This document shows positions 55,797 through 64,000 of a DNA stretch of 64,000 bases, piece by piece. The position numbers and the translations under genes were made by a program. The notes under the pieces are model-generated. The model was given only the letters and a program-made list of their open reading frames with translations. It was not told the origin of the DNA and did no database searches. Location: NCBI RefSeq assembly GCF_017873675.1, contig NZ_JAGGKK010000013.1:57116-121115 (forward strand), read 5' to 3'. The stretch's first letter is position 1. Each line of letters starts with the position of its first letter. The DNA comes from Virgibacillus litoralis. Lineage in GTDB: Bacteria > Bacillota > Bacilli > Bacillales > Amphibacillaceae.

Positions 55797-57455
55797 TCAG
55801 TTATTTCCAATCGGCCAAGCAAATGGTGGAGAGCCTGGAGGTGAATGCTGAATAATTTCTATAAACGGAATGGTATATGCAAATAGAATCAGTGCAATTG
55901 TTAACCCAATCCAAAGTTTCCAATTTTCCAGGAATTTTGGTGTAGGTTCTGCATCTGGTTCTTCTTCTGCAATAGGAAACTCTTCTATTCCTTTTGGTGC
56001 AAAGAAAGCTAATTTAATAAATATATACACCATCAATATGATACCTATAAATAAAATTGAACCGCCAATCGCCTGTGAGTACTGATAACCAATCCACTCT
56101 GACGCTTGTTCGGTACCGCCATATGTTGAATAAGCTGATCGACGTGGTGCTCCAAATAAACCTGCAATATGCATTGAACCAGACATAATGGTCATACCAA
56201 TTGTCCATATAATCGTTTGAATTATACCTAATTTATTGATTTCAGCTGTCAGTTTTCTTCCGGTTAAAGCCGGAATCAACCAATAAGAAATTCCAAAGAA
56301 GGTTAAAATAACAGTTGTTGCAACAGTCAAGTGAAAGTGTCCTGTTACCCAAATCGTGTTGTGCACGACTGCATTTAACTGGTGAGAAGCATTAATTATA
56401 CCGCCAGTCCCAGCGGGAATAAATGCAAGCATACCTACCATCGGTGCAAAGAATCTTACATCCTTCCATGGCAAATGTTTTACCCAGCCAAATATGCCTT
56501 GAAATCCTTTTTTGCGTCCCGTAATTTCAAACGTTGCAAACATGGAAAAGGCAGTTAACAAAGAAGGTATAATAACCATAAATGTTAGTACAACTTGAAT
56601 AAATTTCCACATTGGGTCAATTCCAGGTTCGGTTAGTTGATGGTGAAACCCTACCGGAATGGAAAACATTAAAAATAGGACAAAGGCTAGACGAGCTAAC
56701 GAATCGCTAAATATTTTTCCACCAATAATTTTAGGGATTATAGCGTACCAAGCCATATATGCCGGAAGCAGCCAGAAATAAACTAACGGATGTCCAAAAT
56801 ACCAAAATAATGTTCTGCTTACTAAGATATTTATCGTGTCAGCATAACCAAGTGACCAAGGAATAAACTGAATCAATACTGTAGATGCTACACCTAATGT
56901 TGCAATAAACCATAGCAACATATTTATAACAACCATAAATGCTAATAGAGGTGACTTTTCATTTTTATGATATTTTCTCCATAAGAACATTTGCCTGAAG
57001 TTAACAAAGCAAGCAACCCAACTTCCAATAATTACTAATGCCAACCCAATATAAAAGGCCGGATGTGCTTTTAATGGAGCGTAAAAGGTATAGAGTACAC
57101 TTGCTTTACCTAATAAAATTGTGATTGAAGACATAACAGTACCGACGAGCATAACCCAAAAGCCAACCCAGGAGATCTTACGCTGTTTAACTGTTAATCC
57201 AATTGTTTTATTAATTAACGTAAACTGGAATCCAATAATAAAGAATGTTGTTAAGACAAGCCCTAATATAACGCCGTGAACAGTCAATACTTGATAATAG
57301 TCAATACCCCATGGAAGTGTGAATGTCCCGGAACGAACCAATGTTTGGAGTAATCCCATTAGACCTCCAATTAGCAGGGCGATAAAAGCTACATAAATAT
57401 AAGCCATAGATAATTTCGTTTCCTGTTTAGATAAACCTAATTTTTCATTAATCAT
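55797..57455 (-). CDS. cbaA: b(o/a)3-type cytochrome c oxidase subunit I
   Basis: A 552-residue haem-copper oxidase subunit of the ba3 (type B) class with about 13 membrane helices. Haem and CuB ligands are in VHGVILG, in FGHPLVYFWLLPAY (His-Tyr pair), in HHQLTEPG and in GHFHLTVAT. Type B features are the short N-terminus and the lack of the type A subunit I pattern. It takes electrons from subunit II and reduces oxygen while pumping protons. It overlaps cbaB by one base. The operon has no counterpart in the B. subtilis region. Confidence 0.93.
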   Translation of the reverse strand: MINEKLGLSKQETKLSMAYIYVAFIALLIGGLMGLLQTLVRSGTFTLPWGIDYYQVLTVHGVILGLVLTTFFIIGFQFTLINKTIGLTVKQRKISWVGFWVMLVGTVMSSITILLGKASVLYTFYAPLKAHPAFYIGLALVIIGSWVACFVNFRQMFLWRKYHKNEKSPLLAFMVVINMLLWFIATLGVASTVLIQFIPWSLGYADTINILVSRTLFWYFGHPLVYFWLLPAYMAWYAIIPKIIGGKIFSDSLARLAFVLFLMFSIPVGFHHQLTEPGIDPMWKFIQVVLTFMVIIPSLLTAFSMFATFEITGRKKGFQGIFGWVKHLPWKDVRFFAPMVGMLAFIPAGTGGIINASHQLNAVVHNTIWVTGHFHLTVATTVILTFFGISYWLIPALTGRKLTAEINKLGIIQTIIWTIGMTIMSGSMHIAGLFGAPRRSAYSTYGGTEQASEWIGYQYSQAIGGSILFIGIILMVYIFIKLAFFAPKGIEEFPIAEEEPDAEPTPKFLENWKLWIGLTIALILFAYTIPFIEIIQHSPPGSPPFAWPIGNN

Positions 57456-57958
57456 TATTCATACACCTCCACAGTAGCGTACATCAAATGATGTCCTGTC
57501 CCGCAATATTCATTACAAACTAAAGTATATTCACCGGGTTTTTCCATTACAGTTTCATAACTGCTGACATAACCAGGTTCAACCATCATGTTTACATTCG
57601 TTCCAGCAAGTTCAAATCCATGAACAACATCTTTTGACGTTACATGGAACAAAACAGTTGATCCCTTGGGTACTCTGATAGATTTCACCTGAGCCCCTTC
57701 CTCATCAACACCTAAATCATAATTAAATGCTGAAGCAACAACATTAAGAATATATTTATTTTCATCTACCTTAGTCAAACCAAGATTTTCTTGTTTAAAT
57801 GCCTCATTTGCTTCGACATTTTGTGGATCAATTGTTGTCATCTGGCTTTGTGGATGTGTTCCCTTATAAAATGCACCGATACCTATAACAAGAAGGAATA
57901 CCACAAGTGATCCTACCCCAAACATTAGCCAAATCTTTTCGTATTTGTGTAAATGCAT
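57455..57958 (-). CDS. cbaB: b(o/a)3-type cytochrome c oxidase subunit II
   Basis: A 167-residue subunit with one N-terminal membrane helix (about residues 10-30) and a periplasm-facing cupredoxin domain carrying the CuA centre. The ligands are C148, C152, H156 and M159 in CNEYCGTGHHLM, plus an upstream histidine in VVHGFELAG. No covalent haem c motif is present, so it is a plain CuA subunit. It lies between the tiny subunit 2A gene and cbaA. Confidence 0.94.
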   Translation of the reverse strand: MHLHKYEKIWLMFGVGSLVVFLLVIGIGAFYKGTHPQSQMTTIDPQNVEANEAFKQENLGLTKVDENKYILNVVASAFNYDLGVDEEGAQVKSIRVPKGSTVLFHVTSKDVVHGFELAGTNVNMMVEPGYVSSYETVMEKPGEYTLVCNEYCGTGHHLMYATVEVYE

Positions 57959-57983
57959 TTAAAACATCTCCCATATTTCTTTT

Positions 57984-58130
57984 TTATCTAATAACAAAAA
58001 GAGCATATACACCAAACCAACTAGCCAAAATAAATAGTCCAAGCATCATAACCGAAATGAATGTTCCTTTTAAGTCTGGACTTTCTTTTTTATTAGCTTT
58101 TTCGTCCTTTTGATGATGTAGACTCGTCAA
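57984..58130 (-). CDS. Small cytochrome c oxidase subunit 2A
   Basis: A 48-residue protein: a charged, Lys-rich head (HHQKDEKANKK), then a single helix (LKGTFISVMMLGLFILASW onward) ending FVIR. ba3 oxidases have a one-helix subunit IIa of this kind encoded beside subunit II, and the LKGT...SVM.LG.FI pattern fits. TTG at 58130 is preferred, with GGGGGTGA 4 bases upstream. An in-frame ATG at 58145 has no ribosome binding site. It is the first gene of the oxidase operon. Confidence 0.75.
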   Translation of the reverse strand: MTSLHHQKDEKANKKESPDLKGTFISVMMLGLFILASWFGVYALFVIR

Positions 58131-58358
58131 ATTACTCACCCCCATAAAATCAAATTACTGTTCTATCTTTAATGATACACCTATCAAAAATGAAAATTGT
58201 TGATTTACACGATAATTCATAAATTGTTCAATAACTGCTGTGAGCCAAGAGTTTAAGGGGATTATAAGCGATATATTAATAGAGATTATGAATAACTTGT
58301 GAAGAAACTGTTATATTTTTGTGGAAACTAAACAAACTAAACCTAAAAAGGTGAGTTC

Positions 58359-59438
58359 ATGTCGTTTATATGTTCAGTTGGATTAGGTATTCCTTCAAAT
58401 GAATTATCTCAGCCTTCAGTGAAAAATCTAGTCAGGGAAATTTTTACATACTCTGAAAGATTATTACCTGTATTTGACCATGCAATGATTGATAAAAGAC
58501 AGTTTGTAGTGGGGGAGGATTGGTTTAAAGAAAAACATTCATTCCAGGAAAAGAATGATTTATATCATAGACATGCTATTAACTATTCATTACAAGCAAT
58601 GGACGCTTGTCTAGCTAATAAAGAATTTCTTAAACAGGACATTCCATACGAAGCTATTGATTTAATTATCTTTGTGTCGAGTACTGGAATAGCTACGCCA
58701 TCATTAGATACATATTTAATGAACGAGCGTCCTTTCCGGGAAGATATTGCCCGAATGCCACTTTGGGGATTAGGTTGTGCAGGTGGGGCAATAGGATTGT
58801 CCCGGGCTTTTGATTGGCTTACAGCTCATCCTGATAAAACAGTTCTAATTATCACATGCGAACTATGCAGTCTCACATTTCAAAAAGATGATAATAAAAA
58901 AAGCAACCTAATTGGTACAGCCCTATTCGGAGATGGAGTGGGTGCTGCTTTATTAGTAGGTGAAAATTCAACTTATCTATCTTATGTAAAGAAAGTAAAG
59001 CCACAAATAATAAATACGAGTTCAGTAACGATGAAGAACAGTAATTCCGTTATGGGGTGGGACATTACAAATGATGGATTGGAAGTAGTATTCTCAAAAA
59101 GTATTCCAGCACTTGTGCAGACATTCTGGAAGAAGCATATTGAGACATTTCTGCAAGATAATAATATAAACAGAAGTGAAATATATTCATTTATTGCACA
59201 TCCCGGAGGTAAAAAGGTATTAGAAGCTATGGAAGATGTTCTGCAGGTTCCACAAGAAAAGTTTAAACATTCGTATCGTGTACTTAGAAAACATGGGAAC
59301 ATGTCTTCAGCAACTGTCTTTTATATACTGCATGAATGGTTAAAAGAGGGAGTACCGGAAAAAGAAAAAAGTATTTTATCAGCTTTAGGACCAGGATTTA
59401 GTTCAGAATTATTAATATTGGAGTGGAGTGAAAGATGA
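58359..59438 (+). CDS. bpsA: Type III polyketide synthase (BpsA/BcsA)
   Basis: A 359-residue chalcone-synthase-like enzyme. The catalytic triad is visible: C140 in WGLGCAGGA, H281 in FIAHPGG and N314 in KHGNMSS. In B. subtilis BpsA makes long-chain alkylpyrones from fatty acyl-CoA and malonyl-CoA. It overlaps bpsB by four bases (ATGA), the same pairing as in B. subtilis. Ribosome binding site AAAGGTGAG. Confidence 0.94.
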   Translation: MSFICSVGLGIPSNELSQPSVKNLVREIFTYSERLLPVFDHAMIDKRQFVVGEDWFKEKHSFQEKNDLYHRHAINYSLQAMDACLANKEFLKQDIPYEAIDLIIFVSSTGIATPSLDTYLMNERPFREDIARMPLWGLGCAGGAIGLSRAFDWLTAHPDKTVLIITCELCSLTFQKDDNKKSNLIGTALFGDGVGAALLVGENSTYLSYVKKVKPQIINTSSVTMKNSNSVMGWDITNDGLEVVFSKSIPALVQTFWKKHIETFLQDNNINRSEIYSFIAHPGGKKVLEAMEDVLQVPQEKFKHSYRVLRKHGNMSSATVFYILHEWLKEGVPEKEKSILSALGPGFSSELLILEWSER

Positions 59439-59947
59439 CAACTTGGATGTGGCTATTTATTATTGCAGTTATTGCACAACGGCTGATAGAACTAAGCATT
59501 GCCAGGCGAAATGAAAGATGGATGAAAGATAGGGGAGGTATTGAAAAAGGGGGTAAGCATTATAAATGGTTTATATGGCTTCATAGCATCTTTTTTCTGT
59601 CGATGATTTTTGAAGCACTTTTAAATAATAATAACAGTACCGGAATTAATTACTTTTTGATCACTATATTTTTATTAACACAACTAGGGAGAATATGGTG
59701 TATTCATACATTAGGGAAGTTCTGGAATACGAAAATTATTGTTTTGCCAGGAGTCTCACTTATTAAAAAAGGGCCATATAAGTACGTGAAACATCCAAAT
59801 TATATTATTGTCGCTATAGAATTATTTGTTATACCGCTTCTTTTAGGAGCCTATTTAACCGCATTTGTATTTCCGCTCTTGCATGTACTTCTATTAAAAA
59901 TAAGAATTCCACGTGAAGAAAAGGCGTTAACGAAAGCGACTTTATAG
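59435..59947 (+). CDS. bpsB: Alkylpyrone O-methyltransferase (BpsB, isoprenylcysteine methyltransferase family)
   Basis: A 170-residue membrane methyltransferase with about four helices. The C-terminal half carries the ICMT signature: GPYKYVKHPNYIIV near residue 122 and RIPREEKAL near 156. In B. subtilis BpsB (YpbQ) methylates the alkylpyrones made by BpsA. The coupling to bpsA supports the same role. It ends at a bidirectional terminator. Confidence 0.92.
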   Translation: MTTWMWLFIIAVIAQRLIELSIARRNERWMKDRGGIEKGGKHYKWFIWLHSIFFLSMIFEALLNNNNSTGINYFLITIFLLTQLGRIWCIHTLGKFWNTKIIVLPGVSLIKKGPYKYVKHPNYIIVAIELFVIPLLLGAYLTAFVFPLLHVLLLKIRIPREEKALTKATL

Positions 59948-59949
59948 CA

Positions 59950-59979
59950 AAAGAGGATAGCGAATTCGCTATCCTCTTT
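59950..59979. terminator. Bidirectional terminator between bpsB and ypdP
   Basis: AAAGAGGATAGCGAA and TTCGCTATCCTCTTT form a perfect 30-base palindrome between convergent genes. Confidence 0.9.
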
Positions 59980-59983
59980 AAGT

Positions 59984-60658
59984 TTATTTTTTATGCAAGT
60001 TTTTAGCAATATACATAAATGGTGTATCGATTAGTGCTACTGCAAATTTAATTATATACGTTGTTAAGAAAATTTCCAGCCAAACAGAGGTTGGATATTC
60101 ACCGTAAAATGCTATTGTACAAAAGACGGCAGTATCAAGAAGTTGACTTACAACTGTACTGCCATTATTTCGAATCCATAAATTTTTATCCGCTGGGAAC
60201 AATTTACGCAGTTTGTCATAGATCCAAACATCAAAATATTGGCTAATAGCATATGCAGCCAAACTACCAGCAGCTATACGTGGGATCATTCCAAAAATAG
60301 TTGCTAGTGATTCATGGGCAATATCGTCTGCACCAGGTTCGAACATAAGTACAATTTGCATCACAATAGTCATGGTAATTAAAGTTGAGAATCCTAACCA
60401 TACAGCTTTTTTTGCATCTTTCTTACCATACTTTTCATTCAAAATGTCGGTTGCTAGGTATGCTGTGCCATATATAATATTTCCCAACGTTGCAGTTAAC
60501 CCAAATAGTTCAACTGTTTCCAGTACCTGAATATTAGCCATAACAGTCGCCATACCTATCCATGCAAAAAGACCCATTTTTCCAAACATACGATAAAATA
60601 ACAATAATAATGAAAAGTTCACAAGGGCAAACAATATCCAAACTATTTCATTTGGCAT
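59984..60658 (-). CDS. ypdP: Queuosine precursor transporter (YhhQ/YpdP family)
   Basis: A 224-residue membrane protein with about six helices of the vitamin uptake-like family. The GTAYLATDILNEKYGKKDA segment near residue 64 and the ISQYFDVWIYDKLRK segment near 138 are typical. E. coli YhhQ of this family imports preQ0/preQ1. The preQ1 riboswitch in its leader gives independent support for that substrate class. AAGGAGG lies about 10 bases before the ATG and is part of the riboswitch. Confidence 0.92.
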   Translation of the reverse strand: MPNEIVWILFALVNFSLLLLFYRMFGKMGLFAWIGMATVMANIQVLETVELFGLTATLGNIIYGTAYLATDILNEKYGKKDAKKAVWLGFSTLITMTIVMQIVLMFEPGADDIAHESLATIFGMIPRIAAGSLAAYAISQYFDVWIYDKLRKLFPADKNLWIRNNGSTVVSQLLDTAVFCTIAFYGEYPTSVWLEIFLTTYIIKFAVALIDTPFMYIAKNLHKK

Positions 60659-60670
60659 GATAATAAATTC

Positions 60671-60709
60671 CTCCTTAGTTTTGATAACGCGGGAGTTTAC
60701 GAACCGCGA
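60671..60709 (-). promoter_or_regulatory. preQ1-I riboswitch in the ypdP leader
   Basis: Read on the minus strand, stem P1 is CGCGG / CCGCG around the loop TTCGTAAACT. The A-rich tail TTATCAAAACTAAGGAGG follows and folds back into the loop in this class. The order and lengths match the known preQ1-I class. The CTAAGGAG end overlaps the ribosome binding site, so control is probably translational: ligand binding would hide the site. Confidence 0.92.
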
Positions 60710-60719
60710 TTAAACAACA

Positions 60720-60995
60720 AAATTCATTATACGTATTTAGACTAAGAGAAGCAAGGGGGAGAAAATAAAGTAATCGACTTATTTGAATAATACTTTTTTG
60801 GATAGGCTTGATTACATATCACTTAGGATGGAGGCGTATAGTGTATGATGATGCTAAATAAGAACAAAGGTACATCCGCCTGTTGAGTGCCGTATGGACT
60901 GTGCTCAGCGCTGCGGGTAGGTCGACGTTGCCACGCAAAGCGGTGCTTTTAGTCGAACATCCAAAGCACTTAAATATTTTATAGTTTCCTAATAC
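60720..60995. other. Gap upstream of ypdP, with a family C repeat
   Basis: No gene is seen. It holds the minus-strand promoter area of ypdP and a copy of the TGCCGTATGGACT repeat (60880-60945). Confidence 0.4.
60880..60945 (+). repeat. Small GC-rich repeat (family C), copy 2
   Basis: CCTGT, four bases, TGCCGTATGGACT (60888-60900), a CGGGT and TTGCCACGCAAAGCGG. It matches the block order of 23080-23150. Confidence 0.6.
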
Positions 60996-61031
60996 CAAAA
61001 AAAGCGGTAATCTTTTTCAGATTACCGCTCT
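60996..61031 (-). terminator. Intrinsic terminator of the cold-shock gene
   Basis: On the minus strand AGCGGTAATCT / AGATTACCGCT is followed by seven Ts. Confidence 0.92.
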
Positions 61032-61044
61032 ATATATTGTTGAG

Positions 61045-61245
61045 TTATTTTTTAGTTACATTTGCAGCTTGTGGGCCACGTTCGCCTTCTACAATTTCAA
61101 AAGAAACTTCTTGTCCTTCTTCTAAAGACTTAAAGCCTTCTTCCTGGATAGCAGAATAATGTACGAATACATCATTTCCTTCTTCCAATTGAATAAAGCC
61201 ATAACCTTTTTCTGCGTTGAACCATTTTACTACTCCGTTTTCCAT
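61045..61245 (-). CDS. Cold-shock protein
   Basis: A 66-residue OB-fold protein that binds single-stranded RNA and DNA. RNP1 is KGYGFIQ (about residues 13-19) and RNP2 is VFVHYSAI (about 26-33). The length and sequence are those of the Bacillus CspB/C/D group, but I cannot assign which paralogue. The ATG follows AGGAGG. The leader is long and structured, with a terminator-like hairpin at 61310-61372. Confidence 0.95.
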   Translation of the reverse strand: MENGVVKWFNAEKGYGFIQLEEGNDVFVHYSAIQEEGFKSLEEGQEVSFEIVEGERGPQAANVTKK

Positions 61246-61309
61246 GTAAATAAATCCTCCTAAAAGCTTTCACGTAAAACGTGTTAATACAAAGCAGATA
61301 AATGAATAT

Positions 61310-61372
61310 CAAAAAAGGCAACCTCGTATAGAAGGTAGGATCACTAGTACGTCCACTTCTATAGAAGCTGCC
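61310..61372 (-). promoter_or_regulatory. Terminator-like hairpin in the cold-shock leader
   Basis: On the minus strand GGCAGCTTC / GAGGTTGCC (9 bp with two G-U pairs) extends through a one-base bulge into TATAGAAG / CTTCTATA (8 bp), and is followed by TTTTTT. It lies about 65 bases upstream of the start codon. It looks like an intrinsic terminator placed before the gene. Confidence 0.65.
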
Positions 61373-61488
61373 TGTCGTTAATGAATCCATACATCTTCTT
61401 TGCTTATGTCTAATATAGCCTATTTTAGTCTAGCCGTCAAGAAGTTAGGCGTAATAAAGTTAAAACTTTTATAACAAACAAGGCTTAA

Positions 61489-61502
61489 TGTAAACGCTTT
61501 AA
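61489..61502. promoter_or_regulatory. Possible cre (CcpA) site
   Basis: TGTAAACGCTTTAA fits the cre consensus TGWAANCGNTNWCA with one mismatch. It lies between the divergent cold-shock and fhs genes. Short and degenerate, so weak. Confidence 0.25.
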
Positions 61503-61578
61503 AAATTGTCTAAATCAATGTGAAAATTATGTTAAATGCGTTACACTATAGATATTATTGTTGTGAGGAGGAGTACAA

Positions 61579-63249
61579 ATGAAGACAGATATCGAGATAG
61601 CTCAACAAGCTGAACTAAAGCCAATTGGGGAAATCGCCAAAGGATTGGGATTGACAGGTAAAGACTGGGAGCCATATGGCCACACAAAAGCAAAACTGTC
61701 TGACTCTTTGTTGGACAAATTAAAAGAGAAACCAGAAGGCAAGATTGTCCTGGTAACATCAATCAATCCAACACCTGCTGGAGAAGGAAAGTCCACAGTT
61801 ACTGTTGGGTTAGGACAAGCACTTACCAAATTAAACAAAAAAGCAATTATTGCATTGCGAGAACCTTCACTAGGACCTGTCATGGGAATGAAGGGCGGAG
61901 CGGCAGGCGGAGGATATTCACAAGTACTGCCAATGGAAGATATTAATTTGCATTTCACCGGTGATTTACATGCAATAACAAGTGCCAATAATGCGTTATC
62001 AGCCATGATCGATAACCACATACATCGAGGAAACGAATTAAACATAGACCCACGTCGGATTGAATGGAAACGAGTTATGGACATGAATGACCGTGTATTA
62101 CGTCAGATAGTTGTCGGCTTAGGGGGACCTTTACGAGGAGTTCCAAGAGAAGATGGATTTACCATTACAGTTGCCTCAGAAATAATGGCTATTTTGTGTT
62201 TAGCATCAAATCTTGAAGATCTGAAAGAAAGAGTCTCGAGAATAGTTATTGGCTATACATATGATGAAAAGCCAGTAACAGTTAAAGAACTAAAAATAGA
62301 AGGTGCCATTACACTGTTACTAAAAGATGCCATGAAGCCTAATATGGTCCAAACAATCGAAAATACACCAGCAATTATTCATGGAGGTCCTTTTGCAAAT
62401 ATTGCACATGGCTGCAATAGTATTATAGCAACCAAAACTGCGGCCAAACTGGGAGATTATGTTGTGACCGAAGCAGGATTTGGTGCCGACCTTGGTGCCG
62501 AAAAGTTCCTTGATATAAAATCCCGTGCTGGCAACTTTGAAACCGATGCGGTCGTAATTGTTGCAACAGTCCGTGCGCTAAAAATGCATGGAGGAGTTGC
62601 AAAAGACAATTTAACCGTCGAAAATATTGAAGCGCTAAAGGCAGGAATGGAAAATTTAGAAAAACATATAGAAACCATTGAATTTTTTGGGCTACCGTTT
62701 GTCGTTGCCATAAATAAATTTCCAACGGATACAAAGGCCGAAACAGACTTTATTATAAAATGGTGTGAAACAAGAAATATTGACGTAGCATTAAGTGATG
62801 TATGGGCGAACGGTGGAGCAGGTGGCGTTGACCTCGCTGAAAAAGTTATTGATAAAGCTAATTCTGATGAAAGGAATTTCAAACGTGTTTATGGTTTGGA
62901 TGAATCGTTGGAAGCTAAAATCAGAAAAGTAGCGACAACCGTATATGGCGCAGATGGTATTGAACTATCCAATAAAGCGAAAAAACAGTTGGAATTTTAC
63001 GAAAAACAAGGATGGGGCAAACTCCCGGTCTGTATGGCTAAAAATCAATATTCTTTATCTGATGATCCTGTCTTAACAGGAAGACCTAAAGGATTTACTG
63101 TTAGTATAAGAGAACTGCGACCATCAATTGGAGCAGGCTTTATTGTTGTGTTAACTGGAGACATGATGACAATGCCTGGATTGCCTAAGAAACCAGCTGC
63201 ATTAAATATGGATGTAGCTAAAGATGGAAAAATCGTGGGATTATTTTAA
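61579..63249 (+). CDS. fhs: Formate-tetrahydrofolate ligase
   Basis: A 556-residue enzyme that makes 10-formyl-tetrahydrofolate from formate, THF and ATP. The ATP loop TPAGEGKST is at residues 65-73. [19 protein letters not shown] near 95 and the [20 protein letters not shown] end are typical. The start follows GAGGAGGAG. B. subtilis lacks fhs, as far as I recall, so this is a metabolic difference. It overlaps ypgQ by one base (TAATG). Confidence 0.96.
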   Translation: MKTDIEIAQQAELKPIGEIAKGLGLTGKDWEPYGHTKAKLSDSLLDKLKEKPEGKIVLVTSINPTPAGEGKSTVTVGLGQALTKLNKKAIIALREPSLGPVMGMKGGAAGGGYSQVLPMEDINLHFTGDLHAITSANNALSAMIDNHIHRGNELNIDPRRIEWKRVMDMNDRVLRQIVVGLGGPLRGVPREDGFTITVASEIMAILCLASNLEDLKERVSRIVIGYTYDEKPVTVKELKIEGAITLLLKDAMKPNMVQTIENTPAIIHGGPFANIAHGCNSIIATKTAAKLGDYVVTEAGFGADLGAEKFLDIKSRAGNFETDAVVIVATVRALKMHGGVAKDNLTVENIEALKAGMENLEKHIETIEFFGLPFVVAINKFPTDTKAETDFIIKWCETRNIDVALSDVWANGGAGGVDLAEKVIDKANSDERNFKRVYGLDESLEAKIRKVATTVYGADGIELSNKAKKQLEFYEKQGWGKLPVCMAKNQYSLSDDPVLTGRPKGFTVSIRELRPSIGAGFIVVLTGDMMTMPGLPKKPAALNMDVAKDGKIVGLF

Positions 63250-63839
63250 TGAGCAATACTGAGAAATTGGAAGCTATTTGTGATTATATATATAATATTT
63301 TTTCGAATGACACCACAGGTCATGATTACCATCATATGAAACGGGTAGCAAGAATAACTAGTTCAATTGCTAAACAGGAGGGAGCAGATCAATTTATAGC
63401 TGAGGCTGCAGCATGGATACATGATGTTGGAGACTCGAAATTGTTTTTAAATAGCAGTTACGAATTAGACAAGTTAAATGAATTTTTACAAACAATAAAT
63501 TGTACTCAAAACCAAATGAAACTAATTAACATTGCGGCAAAAGATGTTTCGTTTAGCAAAGGTACAACACCTGCCACACTGGAAGGTAAAATTGTTCAGG
63601 ATGCAGATCGAATAGATGCATTAGGAGCCATAGGAATTGCCCGAACTTTTGCGTTTGGTGGTTCAAAGGGACAATTAATTTGGGATGATAACAATAAAGA
63701 GAATACATCTGTTCAGCATTTTTACGATAAACTCTTAAAACTGAAAGATCTGATGCACACGTCTAGTGGAAGACGAATTGCTGAGGAACGACACAATTAT
63801 ATGAAAAACTATTTAGATCAATTTTTTCATGAATGGTAA
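63249..63839 (+). CDS. ypgQ: HD-domain nucleotide pyrophosphohydrolase (YpgQ-like)
   Basis: A 196-residue HD-superfamily metal-dependent hydrolase. HDYHHMKRV near residue 24, WIHDVGD near 57 (the HD pair) and QDADRIDALGAIGI near 117 are in family order. B. subtilis YpgQ hydrolyses deoxynucleoside triphosphates to monophosphates. It is translationally coupled to fhs through a one-base overlap, and a terminator follows. Confidence 0.88.
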   Translation: MSNTEKLEAICDYIYNIFSNDTTGHDYHHMKRVARITSSIAKQEGADQFIAEAAAWIHDVGDSKLFLNSSYELDKLNEFLQTINCTQNQMKLINIAAKDVSFSKGTTPATLEGKIVQDADRIDALGAIGIARTFAFGGSKGQLIWDDNNKENTSVQHFYDKLLKLKDLMHTSSGRRIAEERHNYMKNYLDQFFHEW

Positions 63840-63856
63840 CTTGTCGAAGAAAAATT

Positions 63857-63888
63857 AAGTCGAGCAGACCAACTCTACTCGACTTTTT
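63857..63888 (+). terminator. Intrinsic terminator after ypgQ
   Basis: AAGTCGAGCAGA / TCTACTCGACTT (one G-U pair) is followed by TTT. Confidence 0.88.
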
Positions 63889-64000
63889 CATTGCTTAGGA
63901 AATTACACTAGCGTTGCATTAAATTTTTAAGAAGAAGTCAAGAAAAATATTTTATGTGAAATTTGTGAATGATGGGAATATTCACTTTAAAAACCACAAA

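Larger units (their letters stand above)
61246..61578. other. Divergent region between the cold-shock gene and fhs
   Basis: This gap holds the cold-shock leader with its terminator-like hairpin on the minus strand, then AT-rich promoter DNA for both genes. TACACTATAGAT near 61541-61552 may include an fhs -10 element. GAGGAGGAG precedes fhs. Confidence 0.45.

Noticed and set aside
62457..62882. 141-codon minus-strand ORF over fhs
   Set aside because: Shadow of a highly conserved enzyme gene, with no start signal.

Overview
The window comes from an AT-rich, endospore-forming member of the Bacillaceae. Gene content and order follow the Bacillus subtilis ypeB-to-ypwA arc almost gene for gene. 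The b(o/a)3-type oxidase, the dispersed palindromic repeats and the gene losses suggest a genus outside Bacillus proper, perhaps the Oceanobacillus/Virgibacillus group. That placement is inference. No tRNA, rRNA 16S/23S/5S, CRISPR array, prophage or intact insertion sequence was seen.

Layout. 1-10.2 kb: end of ypeB, ypfA (PilZ), cmk, plsC, S1-like protein, yphA, der, gpsA, spoVIF, yphE, yphF, spoIVA. 10.5-14.3 kb: hbs, hepS-menG-hepT (menaquinone side chain and ring methylation) and ndk. 14.4-21.7 kb: cheR, then aroC-aroB-hisC-tyrA-aroA, without the folE-mtrB, aroH and trp genes found here in B. subtilis. 21.8-28.6 kb: ypiA, ypiB, ypiF, the menaquinol:cytochrome c reductase operon qcrABC, ypjA, a strongly shortened ypjB-like gene and a yugP-like metallopeptidase. 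29.1-37.2 kb: ypjC (minus), ypjD, dapB, mgsA, bshA (no bshB1), cca, birA, panBCD. 37.4-45.2 kb: dinG, a ypmA-like remnant, ypmB, aspB, asnS, dnaD, nth. 45.2-52.3 kb: recU-ponA (minus), yppC, sspM (minus), yppD, yppE, cdd, gpsB and RNase P RNA. 53.0-63.8 kb: ypsC, ypwA, a minus-strand b(o/a)3 oxidase operon, bpsA-bpsB, ypdP under a preQ1 riboswitch, a cold-shock gene, fhs and ypgQ.

How the genes work together. Several blocks serve menaquinone respiration: hepS/menG/hepT make menaquinone, qcrABC oxidises menaquinol and the b(o/a)3 oxidase reduces oxygen. The aro/hisC/tyrA block makes chorismate and tyrosine/phenylalanine precursors. panBCD makes pantothenate. ypeB, spoVIF, spoIVA and sspM belong to sporulation or germination.

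The most interesting non-coding signals are these: a perfect 11-bp hairpin that buries the spoVIF ribosome binding site and whose upstream arm contains a sporulation-type -10 element; a shorter hairpin over the der ribosome binding site; a preQ1-I riboswitch on ypdP; an intrinsic-terminator-like hairpin in the cold-shock leader; a composite palindromic element of about 0.4 kb present in two inverted copies 37 kb apart; and two further families of small repeats. I found no clearly novel multi-gene system. All alignments were made by eye.
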